Below the pieces are notes generated by a model, which was given only the letters and a program-made list of their open reading frames with translations, did not search any database and was not told the DNA's origin. A DNA stretch of 64,000 nt from Homoserinimonas aerilata. Lineage in GTDB: Bacteria; Actinomycetota; Actinomycetes; Actinomycetales; Microbacteriaceae. Shown here one piece after another: positions 15,901-26,100 of this stretch. Each line of letters begins with the position of its first letter. Positions within the stretch are counted from its first letter, which is position 1. A program made the translations under genes and the position numbers. The stretch lies in contig NZ_VFOM01000001.1 of assembly GCF_006716125.1 (NCBI RefSeq), forward strand, positions 620,001-684,000. The letters run 5' to 3'.

Positions 15901-18482
15901 AGGTCGATCTGCTGGCGAATGACTCCGACCCGCAGGGCGCCCCGATCAAGATCTCGGAGGAACTCGTCGACGTGCCGAAGGGCATCGACGTGAAGGTCGT
16001 CGGCAACCGCTACCTGGTGGTGAAGGCGCCGGATGAGGAGCAGTCCTTCTCCGTGCGGTACGAGCTGAGCAACGACCGCGGCGGTCGCACCATGAGCTAC
16101 GCACTGGTGCAGGTGACGCCCAACGCACCGCTGCTTCCGCCGTCGGCCGATGACGTTCCGATCCTGACGAAGGAGATCGCCGGCAAGAAGTCGATCACGG
16201 TCGACGTGCTCGACGGCTACGCCTTCAACCCCTCCGGGCCGAACTCCGATCTTGTGGTGACGGTCGAGGGGCCGAATGCGGATGCGGCGCAACTGCTCGA
16301 GCGGAATGGTCGCATCGAGGTCACGCCGGGTGAGAAGCGGCAGGCGATCGCCTACCGCGTCACCAACGAGGCCGACGATCTCAGCGCGCTGGCGTTCATC
16401 CTGGTTCCGGCGGCCGTCGCAGAGGGCTACGACGACCCGCCCTACATCGACCCGAACCTGCCGACGCAGTACGTGAGTATGAACGAGACGCGCGAGTGGA
16501 ATCTCGCCGACATCGTCAAGGTGCCGTCCGGCCGTGACGCCTGGATCTACGACGAGACGACGGTCACGGGCATCCAGTCGAACGGCGACAAGATCTTCGT
16601 CGACAAAGACACGCTGCGTTTCACTCCGGCGACCGACTACCGGGGGCCGGCGGCGATCAACTTCACGGTCACCGACGGTGCGTCGAAGAACGACCCCAAG
16701 GGTGTCAAGGCCTCGCTCACGCTCAACATCGTCGTCGGCGACCCCGAGTTCCGCGACACCCCGCCCGAGTTCACGACTCCCAACACCCAGGTGGAGGTGG
16801 GGGAGGAGACCGTCATCGATCTGCGGGCGTCGACGGGGCATCCGAACCCGAAGATCCTGCAGGAGGTCACGTATTCGAATGTGACGGGCGCCAGTGACGG
16901 GCTGCAGGCGAATCTGAGCGGCTCGGAGCTGCATCTCTCGGTTCCGCGCAACACGCCCAAGGGCACGACGATGACGCTCGGTGTGACGCTGCGCTGGGAC
17001 AAATTCGAGGTTCCGGGCACCATCAATGTCACCGTCGTTGGTTCGACGAGGCCCCTGCCCTTCGCGGTGACGGATGCCTACGAGATGAAGCGCGGTGGCG
17101 GCGACGGCTCGTCCGGCTCGATCACGGCGAACCCGTTGACGAACGACTCGAATCCGTACCAGACGACCGGCGAGGCGCTCACGATCGTGGGGGCGACGGT
17201 GTCGAACACCGGTGAACCGGCGACGGTGTCGTTCACGAAGGACACGGTGAAGATCGCCCCGAACCCCTCGCTGAAGAGCGGCGTCGTCGAGGTCATCTAC
17301 ACGGTGCAGGATGCGACAGAAGACAAAGACAGGCGGGTCAACGGAACGATCCGGCTCGTCGTCAGTGATGTGCCCGATGAGGTGCAGAAGCCTGTGCGCT
17401 CGCCGAACTCCGACATCGGCGCCGACCACTCGGCGAGCTTCCGTTTCGCCGCGCCGGCCACGAACGGCAAGCCGATCACGTCCTATGAGCTGCGCACGAG
17501 CCCTGCGGTGGCGAATCTGCCCACATGCACGGCGGGCGCCGAGTGCACCCTGACGGGCCTGACGAACGGCACGCCGTACACGATCTCTGCGCGCGCGATC
17601 AATGAGCACGGGCCGGGCGCCTGGTCGACGTACAGCGACCCGGTGACGCCGTACGGCACCCCGTCGGCGACACAGCCCACGCTGAGCAGCCAGTCGAAGT
17701 GGTCGCCCGCGAGCGTCACCTGGACGTGGCCTCTCGTCTCGGGCACCGGCGGCCAGACGACCTACACCTGGGAGGCCAGCAATGGCGCGACGGGCAGCGG
17801 CGTCGACCTGACGTCAGCCACGATCAGCGGTCTGGGCGCGGGCAGCTACACGGTGAGCGTGTATGCGACGAACTCGGGCGGCAAGTCCGGCCCGAAGACG
17901 GCATCGTCGGCCACGACGGTCAAGGACCAGCCGAAGCCCACCGCCCCCGCCAGTGTGAGCACGCCGGGCGGCGCGACGGGTGCCACGACGCTGACCTGGT
18001 CGTGGACGCCACCGAGCAACGCCACCGCGGATGCCGCCGGCGATGGCATGGAGTACGTCTACAGGATCAACGGCGGCACCGCCACGGTGACGAAGAACAC
18101 CTCGGCATCTCTTGCGGTGGGCAATGCGAACGCCGACTACAGCCTCACCGTCTACGCACGCAACGGCAGCGGCGACGGGCCCTCCACGAGCTCAGGCAAC
18201 ACGCACGTGACCTACAAGGCCAACCCCAAGGTCACGCTGGAGCGGGGAACCGCGGTGAACTGCCAGAGCAGCGGAACGCCGGGCTGCTTCCAGCACAAGA
18301 TCACACTCTCCGACTTCGGCGGCGGCACGCACACGGTGAAGCACTACTGCAACGGCTACATGGATGGGTACGACCGCACGTTCACCGGTAACTCCTACGA
18401 GAGCCAGGTGCACTGCGGCTGGGCCGACACGTATGTGATCGTCGATGGAATTGAAAGCAATCACGTCAACTTCAACGGATGA
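12915..18482 (+). CDS. Giant membrane-anchored Ig-like/FN3 repeat surface protein
   Basis: A 1855-residue protein. An N-terminal hydrophobic helix (about 14-34) acts as uncleaved anchor or signal. Residues about 45-350 have the repeating strand pattern of a beta-propeller. A long series of cadherin/Ig-like modules (about 400-1480) follows, marked by recurring LDNDTDPDGD-type motifs near 416, 520, 707, 805, 906, 1000 and 1408. Fibronectin type III-like modules (about 1485-1755) and a Cys-containing C-terminal domain of about 90 residues end the protein. There is no LPxTG sorting signal. GTG at 12915 follows GGGGGAG at 8-9 nt. It starts an operon with moxR, DUF58, transglutaminase and the FtsK-like ATPase. 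It corresponds to the fn3 gene of the Bifidobacterium PFNA cluster and may bridge cell wall and secretion machinery. Confidence 0.85.
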   Translation: MGRMLRRGSRKTLASTLVLAVVAGVPLTIAALHPGFPISDVDLTSRDVWVTNGEQLLGGRLNRQIDELNGSVVASSPSFDVLQDGDTLFMYDPVAGRIESVNPATTEVTSAIEVPKGSEVSYGGTTLAIMSDAGELWAIPAVGDLQFNYVSTPPLVKLGDDAHSTVTKDGEILAVSPDERALFRIASLADAPERSDLPELGEFQLAAVGDEAVIFDQSTNELITQDGSKHELGEEGLRLQQTGPESDYAVVATGDSLLKVDLGSGSVESVPADVSKPVTEASGVSAPVYLDGCAHGAWAGAQRYLLSCDGAEGEPVDIEQPTQGSTLEFRVNRTVIALNNLDNGNVWLVDENMRLVENWDDIVPPEEQESEVEGDEKSAIQSFEDTLAERTETNRAPTANDDDFGIRPGRTTILPLLDNDTDPDGDVLVISARDRIAETTGRIDAIDGSRALQFTPAPGFVGSVSFGYTVDDGRGGTDSARVTARVVSEQSNEIPYALRGGGVAVEANQTVSYNVLTDWKDPDGDDLYLLGASPKSGDLVRFTPDGFVTFTHSTSELGEKEVVFTVSDGRGEPVQGTLTVTVEAPGTLNPVGTPDFTTTFVDESVVVEPLLNDISPSGAQLGLVAIEEPGGGAQASFNSDAGTLTFGSSSPGIFYVKYTLSAGANTSVGIVRIDVLEKPADAELPPIAVKDTAYLRGDEPTTVSVLSNDVSPVGRVLAVQSIDVPVEYTTKGLVVELLESTLVRVTSPQALTEQLSFSYTISDGLNTATAGVTIVPMPALTKHQPPVAQNDAMRVRVGDIATLNVLDNDFHPDDSPMFLDDTLVTPPGDGLAFVSDDHLRFQAPTKPGEYRVDYRVLDPFGETSTATAIFTVVPFDDANNRDPEPAPLVARVLAGGTIRVDVPLDGIDPDGDSTQLLNFPRNPMFGSVVDTGPNFFFYEASPAAAGTDVFSYEVYDAFGATGVGEIKIAVIPEPDELQEPTAVPDSVSVRPGRLAQVDLLANDSDPQGAPIKISEELVDVPKGIDVKVVGNRYLVVKAPDEEQSFSVRYELSNDRGGRTMSYALVQVTPNAPLLPPSADDVPILTKEIAGKKSITVDVLDGYAFNPSGPNSDLVVTVEGPNADAAQLLERNGRIEVTPGEKRQAIAYRVTNEADDLSALAFILVPAAVAEGYDDPPYIDPNLPTQYVSMNETREWNLADIVKVPSGRDAWIYDETTVTGIQSNGDKIFVDKDTLRFTPATDYRGPAAINFTVTDGASKNDPKGVKASLTLNIVVGDPEFRDTPPEFTTPNTQVEVGEETVIDLRASTGHPNPKILQEVTYSNVTGASDGLQANLSGSELHLSVPRNTPKGTTMTLGVTLRWDKFEVPGTINVTVVGSTRPLPFAVTDAYEMKRGGGDGSSGSITANPLTNDSNPYQTTGEALTIVGATVSNTGEPATVSFTKDTVKIAPNPSLKSGVVEVIYTVQDATEDKDRRVNGTIRLVVSDVPDEVQKPVRSPNSDIGADHSASFRFAAPATNGKPITSYELRTSPAVANLPTCTAGAECTLTGLTNGTPYTISARAINEHGPGAWSTYSDPVTPYGTPSATQPTLSSQSKWSPASVTWTWPLVSGTGGQTTYTWEASNGATGSGVDLTSATISGLGAGSYTVSVYATNSGGKSGPKTASSATTVKDQPKPTAPASVSTPGGATGATTLTWSWTPPSNATADAAGDGMEYVYRINGGTATVTKNTSASLAVGNANADYSLTVYARNGSGDGPSTSSGNTHVTYKANPKVTLERGTAVNCQSSGTPGCFQHKITLSDFGGGTHTVKHYCNGYMDGYDRTFTGNSYESQVHCGWADTYVIVDGIESNHVNFNG

Positions 18483-18504
18483 CAGTCAAGGAACAGGAAC
18501 AAAC

Positions 18505-19473
18505 ATGCCGGTAACCCAGGAGCAGGCGACATGGTTCGCGGATGCCTTCCAGAAGCTGATCGCGAACGTCGACAAGGCGATCGTCGGCAAAGATCACGTC
18601 ATCCGCCTCGTGCTGACGGCGCTCGTCTCCGACGGCCATGTGCTGCTGGAGGACTACCCCGGCACGGGCAAGACGGTTCTGGCGAAGGCGCTGGCGAACA
18701 CGCTCGATGGCTCGACCTCGCGCATCCAGTTCACCCCCGACCTGCTGCCCTCCGATGTGACGGGCGTGCAGATCTTCGACCAGTCGAAGGGCCGCTTCGA
18801 GTTCCACAAGGGTCCGATCTTCGCCTCGATCGTGCTCGCTGACGAGATCAACCGCGCCAGCCCGAAGACCCAGTCCGCCCTGCTTGAGGTCATGGAGGAG
18901 GGGGTCGTCACGATCGACGGCGAAGGGCATCCGGTCGGCGCCCCGTTCCTGGTGATCGCAACCCAGAACCCTGTCGAGCAGGCGGGAACGTACAAGCTCC
19001 CCGAGGCTCAGCTCGACCGCTTTCTCATCAAGACGACGCTCGGCTACCCCGACACCAAGACGACCGTGGCGCTGCTCATGGACTCGGCGACGCGCGCCCG
19101 CGCATCCCTCGTGTCGCCCATCATCAAGCCGGAGTCGATCGTCGCCATGGCGGCCCTCGCCACGGAGGTCTTCGTCGACGAGTCGGTTATGCAGTACCTG
19201 AGCGACATCGTCGAGGGCACCCGCAAGGATCGCGACGTGGTGCTTGGCGTGAGCATGCGCGGTGCGATGGCGCTCGCCCGCGCCATCAAGACATGGGCGA
19301 TCACGCAGGGCCGCACCTACGCCACCCCTGACGATGTGCGCGACCTCGCCGTTCCTGTGCTCGCCCACCGCATCATCCTCGACCCGGAGTCGGAGTTCGC
19401 CGGGGTGAAGGCGGAGGAGATCGTCGAGCGCATCCTCGTCGGCATCGAGCCGCCCGCCTACCGGGCCGCGTAG
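18505..19473 (+). CDS. MoxR-family AAA+ ATPase
   Basis: A 322-residue AAA+ chaperone-like ATPase. Walker A is DYPGTGKT, Walker B is IVLADEIN, and the family-specific QFTPDLLPSDVTG and ATQNPVEQAGTY (sensor 1) segments are present. MoxR ATPases work with von Willebrand-like or DUF58 proteins to activate partner complexes, and the next gene encodes a DUF58 protein. ATG at 18505 is preferred because the preceding in-frame residues derive from the end of the giant gene. A weak GGAAC-type ribosome site precedes it. A close paralogue is found at 53832. Confidence 0.93.
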   Translation: MPVTQEQATWFADAFQKLIANVDKAIVGKDHVIRLVLTALVSDGHVLLEDYPGTGKTVLAKALANTLDGSTSRIQFTPDLLPSDVTGVQIFDQSKGRFEFHKGPIFASIVLADEINRASPKTQSALLEVMEEGVVTIDGEGHPVGAPFLVIATQNPVEQAGTYKLPEAQLDRFLIKTTLGYPDTKTTVALLMDSATRARASLVSPIIKPESIVAMAALATEVFVDESVMQYLSDIVEGTRKDRDVVLGVSMRGAMALARAIKTWAITQGRTYATPDDVRDLAVPVLAHRIILDPESEFAGVKAEEIVERILVGIEPPAYRAA

Positions 19474-19496
19474 TCCCGCCAACCGAACTGTTCCGA

Positions 19497-20744
19497 ATGA
19501 GTCGCGTGCCCGAGTCCGTCACCAGGTTCCTCACAGCAGTGGGGGCCCTCGTCCTGCCCGTCGTGCGGGCAGTCCGGCGTGCCGTCCTGCCCTTTCTGCG
19601 CGTGGTGACCCCGCTCGGCTGGCTGGTGCTGGGTCTCGGTCTTGTGGCGTTCGTGCTGAGTGCGATCTTCGGCTGGCAGGAGTTCACCTATTTGGCCGCG
19701 GTGCTGCTGGCGGCGGTCGTGGTCAGCGTGTTCTTCCTGTTCGGACGGGCCTCGTACGGTGTGCTGATCGAGCTGAATCCGCGCCGTGTCGTCGTCGGAG
19801 ACCGGGCGATGGGGCGGATGCTCGTGAGCAACACGGGCGCTCGAAATCTGCCGCCGACGCGCATGGAGTTGCCGGTGGGTCGAGGCCTCGCCGAGTTCCA
19901 GCTTCCCTCGATGAAGCCGAAGGAGGAGCACGAGGAGCTGTTCGCCGTACCCACGAGCAAGCGGGCCGTCATCGTGGCCGGCCCGTCGGAGTCGGTGCGC
20001 GGTGACCAGCTCGGCCTGCTGCGGCGCAGCCAGAAGTGGGCCGACCCTGTCGACCTTTTCGTGCATCCGCGAACCGTGCGCCTGGCCCCGTCTGCGGCGG
20101 GCCTCGTGCGCGACCTCGAGGGGCAGGTCTCGAACAAGATCACCAACAACGACATCGCATTCCACGCGCTGCGGCCGTATGTGCCCGGCGATGACCGTCG
20201 TTATGTGCACTGGCGCACCTCGGCCCGCATCGGGCAGCTGATGGTGCGGCAGTTCCAGGAGACGAGGCGCTCGCAGGTGACGATGATCCACGCGTCACGG
20301 AGCGACCTCTACGCCTCCGAGGAGGAGTTCGAGCTGGCAGTGTCGGTGACGGCGTCGATCGCTGCTCAGATCATCCGCGACGGCACTCAGATGAATGTGG
20401 TCAGCGAGGCGGGGATGTGGCGAACCCAGACGGTCACGGCGATGCTGGATGCCTCCTGCCGCGTCGAGCCTGCTGGCCGCGAGTTCGCGACCTTGCGAGG
20501 CTTCGCCCGTGAGCGCACGAAGCGACTGCCGGCGCCGAGCGTCGTCATGATCGTCGGCGGTTCGCGGATGACGGTGGCCGACTTCCGCAGCGTGCAGTCG
20601 CTCTTCGGCCAGGACACGAGCCAGGTGGGCTTTCACATCGTGGAGGGTGCGGAGCCGAAGATCTCGGCTGTGGCCGGGCTCACCATGACAACGGTGGGCG
20701 ATCTTTCTGACCTTCCTTCTCTCGTGCGGGGGCTCACCGGATGA
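19497..20744 (+). CDS. DUF58-domain membrane protein
   Basis: A 415-residue protein with two N-terminal transmembrane helices (about 40-60 and 62-85) and a cytoplasmic or wall-proximal DUF58 domain. The hallmark motif RPYVPGDDRRYVHWRTSAR near residues 225-245 is present and the C-terminal part has the vWA-like fold expected of the family. DUF58 proteins are encoded almost always beside MoxR and transglutaminase-like proteins, as here. The stop overlaps the transglutaminase start by 4 nt (ATGA). Molecular function is not established for the family. Confidence 0.9.
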   Translation: MSRVPESVTRFLTAVGALVLPVVRAVRRAVLPFLRVVTPLGWLVLGLGLVAFVLSAIFGWQEFTYLAAVLLAAVVVSVFFLFGRASYGVLIELNPRRVVVGDRAMGRMLVSNTGARNLPPTRMELPVGRGLAEFQLPSMKPKEEHEELFAVPTSKRAVIVAGPSESVRGDQLGLLRRSQKWADPVDLFVHPRTVRLAPSAAGLVRDLEGQVSNKITNNDIAFHALRPYVPGDDRRYVHWRTSARIGQLMVRQFQETRRSQVTMIHASRSDLYASEEEFELAVSVTASIAAQIIRDGTQMNVVSEAGMWRTQTVTAMLDASCRVEPAGREFATLRGFARERTKRLPAPSVVMIVGGSRMTVADFRSVQSLFGQDTSQVGFHIVEGAEPKISAVAGLTMTTVGDLSDLPSLVRGLTG

Positions 20745-23152
20745 GCGCGGTAGGCGACGCGGCGGCGAAGCGCGGCACGAAGACCGGCACGAAGACCGGC
20801 GACGGAACAGCGGAGGCGCGCACCGGCCTGCGCAGGCCCAGCAGCCGCACCTGGACCGATATCGCCGTGCTCCTGCTCCTCGTGGTTGTGGGCCTCGTCG
20901 GCTTTGAGCCGTCGTTCGGCGGCTACAGCTTTCTCATCCCGGCCCTCGGCGGCCTCATCGTGGGCGCGGCGACGGGCATCCTGTCGTCCTTGTTCCGCCT
21001 CGGGCTGGTGCAGACGGTGCTCGTCGCGATCGTCGCCTATTTCCTGTTCGGAACGGCGTTGGCGGTTCCGCAGCAGGGCATCCTTGTGGTGCTGCCGAGT
21101 CTGCAGTCGCTCGCGAGTCTCGCCGTGGGCGCCGTGTTCGGCTGGGCCGACATCGTCACGCTGCGCACCCCGATCGGCGCGCCGCAGTACATCCAGGTGG
21201 TGCCGTATGTGGCGACCTGGCTTGTGGCGCTCGTGTCGACGACGCTCGCCGCGCGCTGGTTGTCGACGCGACCGCGAGCCGCTTGGCGCTTCGGGTTGGC
21301 ACTGCTCGGCCCCATGGCGATCTATGTGGCCAGCATCCTCATCGGTACGGATGACCCGTTCCAGGCTGGTCTGCGCGGGGTCACCTTCGCGGTGCTCGCG
21401 CTCGTCTGGTTGGGGTGGCGGCGCAGGCCGGCATCATCCTCGGTCTCACCTGAGGGCGCGCGGCGACTGCACGGTCGCAGGGTCGCCGGCACGGCGGTCG
21501 TCGTGATCGCCGCGGTGCTGCTCGGCGGGGGCGCCGGTTTCTGGTTGGCCCCGCCCAAGGATCAGCGCTTCGTGCTGCGCGACGAGATCGAGCCGCCCTT
21601 CGACCCGCTTCAGTACCCGAGCCCGCTCTCGGGCTTCCGGCACTACACGAAGCAGGTGACGGATGACGTGCTGTTCACAGTGCAGGGGCTGCAGGCCGGC
21701 GACAAGGTGCGCCTGGCGACGCTCGACTCCTTCACCGGCAAGCTGTGGAACGTGACGGGGCCGGAGACGAGCACCAACGGTTCGGGCACCTTCAACCTGG
21801 TGGGGCGGTCGCTGCCAAAGCAGTCGTTCGTCACCCCGGAGGCGCGGCGCGACGTCACCTTCACGATCGAGACCTACGAGGATGTCTGGCTTCCCAGCCT
21901 CGGGTACCCGAACGACATCCGCTTCACAGACGGTGACGCAAGCTCGGCCACCGACGACCTGCGGTACAACGATTCCACGGGAACGGCAGTTCTCACCTCC
22001 GGGCTGCATGCGGGCGACAGCTACACACTCGATGCGACGGTACAGGCGCCGATGACTGCGGCCGATCTCGCTGAGGTGCCCATCGCGTCCGTCGAGTTGC
22101 CGCCCGTCGAGGCTGCCCCCGACATCGTCACGGTGAAGGCGCAGGAGTTCGCGGCATCGGCGGCGTCGCCGGCGGCGCAGCTCGAGGCGATCCGCCTGGC
22201 GCTCGTGTCGCAGGGATTCCTGAGCCACGGCCGCGCATCCGATTCGGTTGCCTCCCGCGCGGGGCACGGCGCCGACCGCGTGACCGAGCTGCTCGAGCGC
22301 AACCAGATGGTCGGCGACCAGGAGCAGTACGCGTCCGCGTTCGCGCTGATGGCCCGCAGCCTCGGCTACCCGGCGCGCGTCGTCATGGGCTTCGCCCCGG
22401 ATGCTGCGGATGTCGAGGCGGCACCGGTCGTAGAGGTCACGGGCGACGACGTGACCGCGTGGGTGGAGGTGGCCTTCGACGACGTCGGCTGGGTCGCCTT
22501 CGAGCCGACTCCGGATGAGACGGACATCCCCCAGGACCAGACGCCGAAGCCGAAGAGCGAACCGCAGCCCCAGGTGCGCCAGCCCCCGCGCATGGACAAC
22601 GACGATGAGGACCTGCTGACGCCGGTCGAGTTGGAGGAGTCGCAGGAGGAGGACGACGGCGGCTGGTTCGACATTCCCGGGTGGGTCTATGTGCTCGGCC
22701 TGAGCATCCTGATCCCCGCCGCCATCGTGTTCATTCCCATGCTCATTGTGGGCCTCATCAAGGCGCGGCGCGCGACGCGACGTCGGGCCGCAGCGGAGGG
22801 CCACGACAGGGTCGCCGGGGCGTGGGAGGAGCTCGTCGACCGTTTCTCTGAGCTCGGCTACGACGTTCCTGCGGCGAGCACGCGCATCCGCGTCGCCGAT
22901 CATCTCGACCGCCAGGTGGCGGGGGAGGGCGCCGTCTCGCTGCGCCCGCTCGCGAGCACCACCGACGAGGCCGTGTTCTCCGGGCAGCCGATCGATGACG
23001 AGCGCAGCGCGCAGGCTTGGTCGGAGGCTCAGCTCGCGGTCGAGGCCGCGCGCGTCGGACTCTCTCGCATGCGCAGGTTCTTGGCCAGGTATCGCGTCCG
23101 TTCTGCCCGTGACTGGGCGAACCGCATCTCACGGAAGAGGAGCGACTCATGA
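20741..23152 (+). CDS. Transglutaminase-like membrane protein, catalytic residues lost
   Basis: An 803-residue protein with a block of N-terminal transmembrane helices (about 33-275), a large external region including a transglutaminase-core fold (about 470-590), an acidic Pro-rich spacer, a last transmembrane helix near 647-672 and a C-terminal cytoplasmic tail. The core can be aligned with the paralogue at 56201, where the catalytic motif reads GYCVHFASAM and LHAWPE. Here the same positions read GDQEQYASAF and VTAWVE, so the Cys is Gln527 and the His is Thr572. It therefore cannot work as a Cys-protease/transglutaminase and is probably structural. It overlaps both neighbours by 4 nt, showing tight coupling with the DUF58 and ATPase genes. 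Confidence 0.9.
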   Translation: MSAVGDAAAKRGTKTGTKTGDGTAEARTGLRRPSSRTWTDIAVLLLLVVVGLVGFEPSFGGYSFLIPALGGLIVGAATGILSSLFRLGLVQTVLVAIVAYFLFGTALAVPQQGILVVLPSLQSLASLAVGAVFGWADIVTLRTPIGAPQYIQVVPYVATWLVALVSTTLAARWLSTRPRAAWRFGLALLGPMAIYVASILIGTDDPFQAGLRGVTFAVLALVWLGWRRRPASSSVSPEGARRLHGRRVAGTAVVVIAAVLLGGGAGFWLAPPKDQRFVLRDEIEPPFDPLQYPSPLSGFRHYTKQVTDDVLFTVQGLQAGDKVRLATLDSFTGKLWNVTGPETSTNGSGTFNLVGRSLPKQSFVTPEARRDVTFTIETYEDVWLPSLGYPNDIRFTDGDASSATDDLRYNDSTGTAVLTSGLHAGDSYTLDATVQAPMTAADLAEVPIASVELPPVEAAPDIVTVKAQEFAASAASPAAQLEAIRLALVSQGFLSHGRASDSVASRAGHGADRVTELLERNQMVGDQEQYASAFALMARSLGYPARVVMGFAPDAADVEAAPVVEVTGDDVTAWVEVAFDDVGWVAFEPTPDETDIPQDQTPKPKSEPQPQVRQPPRMDNDDEDLLTPVELEESQEEDDGGWFDIPGWVYVLGLSILIPAAIVFIPMLIVGLIKARRATRRRAAAEGHDRVAGAWEELVDRFSELGYDVPAASTRIRVADHLDRQVAGEGAVSLRPLASTTDEAVFSGQPIDDERSAQAWSEAQLAVEAARVGLSRMRRFLARYRVRSARDWANRISRKRSDS

Positions 23153-26100
23153 AGCTCAAGCTCACACTCAAGAGGCAGTCGGGTCCTGACGCCGATCTGG
23201 TGGTGGCGACCGATGTCGGGGCGACCGTGAGCGACGTCGCAGGCGAGCTGCTGGCCGCCGACCCGATCTCGCCCGTGCCGCGCGGCGAGGCGAAGGGCGC
23301 GACTCTCGAGGTCGCATTCCCCGGTGTGAGCGGCAGCCGGGTGCTCGATCCGGGCACCCCGATCGCCGAGGCGGTCATCGCGTCGGGTGCCGCGGTGCGC
23401 ATCGTGCGTGAGGGCACGAGGCCGGGTGCCGACGCAGGCCCTGTCCTGGGTGTGCTTCGCGTCGATTCCGGGCCGGATGCGGGCAGGGATTTCGAGCTGC
23501 GGGCAGGCTCGACCGTCATCGGGCGAGATGCTGCAAGTGGCATTCGGCTGAACGATCCGCTGGTCTCCAAGCGTCACGCGAGGGTCGAGGTGAGCGACAC
23601 GATCGACCTCGTCGACCTCAACTCCGCCAACGGCCTTGTGGTGGATGGCGGCGAGGTCACCCGCATCAGCCTCCGCTCGGGGCAGACGGTCACGCTGGGC
23701 GACACCGTGTTGCGTGCCGAGCTAGTGGGCCGTTCGACTCCTGCCCCGGCCCAGGGGCGTGTGGGGCCTGTCGCGTTCAACCGTTCTCCTCGCGTCGAAG
23801 CCCGCTATCCCGGCGAGGAGTACGACGGCCCCGATGTGCCACGCGAGTCCGAGCCGATGCCATTCCCGTGGCTGGCCCTGGTCGCCCCGCTCCTGGTCGG
23901 GCCGATCCTGTTCGCCGTCACCCAGAATCCGCTCTCCATCATCTTCGTGGCACTGTCGCCCGTGATGATGGCCGGCACCTATTTCACGCAGCGCATGAGA
24001 GAGAAGCGCACGCAGAAGGCGCAGATCGAGAAGTTCGATCGCAAGCTCCTGCAGCTGGGCGAGATGATGGAGAAGGAGGTCGTGCTCGAGCGCAGCGTGC
24101 GCCTCGAGGAGTCGGTCTCCACAGAGGAACTGCTGGAGCACACGGATGCTCTGGGCCCGCTTCTGTGGACCCGCCGGCCTGAGCACTGGTCGTTCCTCAA
24201 TGTGCGGCTCGGCATCGGAACCGCGCCGTCGCGCAACGAGATCCGGGGGCGCAACAACGCCAACGGCCTCCCGGGCTACGCAGAACGTCTGGATGCGACC
24301 ATCGAGTATTTCGAGGACATCTCCGGTGTTCCCATAGTCGACAGCCTCCGTGATGCCGGCGCGCTGGGGCTGAGCGGCGACGAGGTGCCGGTGCTGGAGG
24401 CGACGCACAGCGTGCTCGTGCAGCTGGCCGCCCTGCATTCGCCCGCCGAGCTGGCGTTCAGTGCCATCCTCAGCCCGACCTGGTCGAAGGAGCTCGAATG
24501 GATCAAGTGGCTGCCGCACACGGGCGCCGCGGGCAGCCCTCTCCAGGGGGTCCAGCTCGCCGACAGCGCCGCGACGGGTGCGAAGCTGATCGCCGATCTC
24601 GAGGAGCTCATCGAGACCCGCACGGGCGGTTCACGCAAGCGCCCCGGGCAGAATCGCGGCGCGCTCTCACTGGATGACGCCGTGATGGCGAAGGGAGCCG
24701 AAGTCGGTGACGAGAAGTCGAACGACTCCGATGAGCTGCCGGAGATGCCCTGCATCGTCGTGGTGATCTCCGACGACGCCCCGGTCGACCGGGCCAGGAT
24801 CGTGCAGCTGGTGGAGAAGGCCCCCGAGGCCGGAATCTTCCCGATCTGGATCGCATCCACTCGTACCGCCCTGCCTGCCGCCTGCAGGACCTTCCTGGAG
24901 GTTCATGAGCAGCAGCCGAAGGCGACCGTCGGCCTCGTCCGCACGGGGCAGCTGATCGACGATGTGCAGATCAGTCGCGTGACGACGGCCCGCGCGATGA
25001 CGTTCGCTCGAAGCCTCGCCTCGGTGTCGGATGCCGGCGCGCTTGTCTCCGATGAGAGCGACATTCCACGCTCGGTGTCATTCCTCGACCTGCTCGGCCA
25101 TGACCTTGCCCTGTCCAGCGATGCCGTCATCGACCGCTGGAACCAGAACGCCTCGGTGCACGACCGCACGCCGGGTGCGCCGCACAAGCCCCGCCGCGCC
25201 GGAAAGCTGAGGGCGCTGGTCGGCCAGTCGAACGTCGACTCACTGCATCTGGATCTGCGAACCCACGGCCCTCACGCGCTCGTCGGAGGCACCACCGGCG
25301 CCGGAAAGAGCGAGTTCCTGCAGGCCTGGGTGTTGGGCATGGCCGCCGAGTACAGCCCGGACAGGGTGACCTTCCTGTTCGTCGATTACAAGGGAGGCTC
25401 GGCCTTCGCGGACTGCGTCGATCTGCCGCACACGGTCGGCCTTGTCACCGACCTCAGCCCGCACCTCGTGCGTCGTGCTCTGACGAGCCTTCGCGCAGAG
25501 CTGCACTTCCGCGAGCACCTGTTCAATCGCAAGAAGGTCAAGGACCTCATCGAGCTGGAGAAGCGCGGCGACCCGGAGTGCCCGCCCGCGCTGGTGCTCG
25601 TGATTGATGAGTTCGCCGCACTCGTGGGTGAGGTGCCCGAGTTCGTCGACGGCGTCGTCGACATCGCGCAGCGCGGCCGCTCGCTTGGTATCCACCTGAT
25701 CATGGCCACCCAGCGTCCGGCCGGCGTGATCAAGGACAATTTGCGGGCCAACACCAATCTGCGGGTCGCCCTGCGCATGGCGGATGAGTCGGATTCGACG
25801 GATGTCGTCGGCTCGGCCGTTGCCGCGGGCTTCGACCCCTCCGTGCCCGGCCGTGGCATCGCCAAGACCGGCCCCGGCCGCCTCACCAGCTTTCAGACAG
25901 GATATGCCGGAGGCTGGACCAGCGAGGCCGTCTCGGCACCGTCGATCGAGATCGCCGAGCTGGCCTTCGGAATCGAGAAGCGCTGGGAGGCCCCGAAGGG
26001 GGAGGCCGCCGAGGAGAAGGGTGACCTGGGCCCGAACGACACGGCCCGGCTGGTCTCCTCGATGTCGGCCGCTGCTGCTGCCGCGGGCATCCCGGCACCT

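Noticed and set aside
14046..17609. A 1187-codon open frame on the minus strand within the giant surface-protein gene
   Set aside because: Its product is Arg/His/Val-rich without domains, typical of antisense frames in high-GC genes; the plus-strand product has clear modular repeats.
12915..18482. LPxTG-type sortase substrate
   Set aside because: No LPxTG motif, C-terminal hydrophobic helix or basic tail; the anchor is at the N-terminus.
18479..18514. Tiny leader frame starting with the ATGA overlap at the end of the giant gene
   Set aside because: Only eleven codons with no conserved feature; probably chance overlap before moxR.
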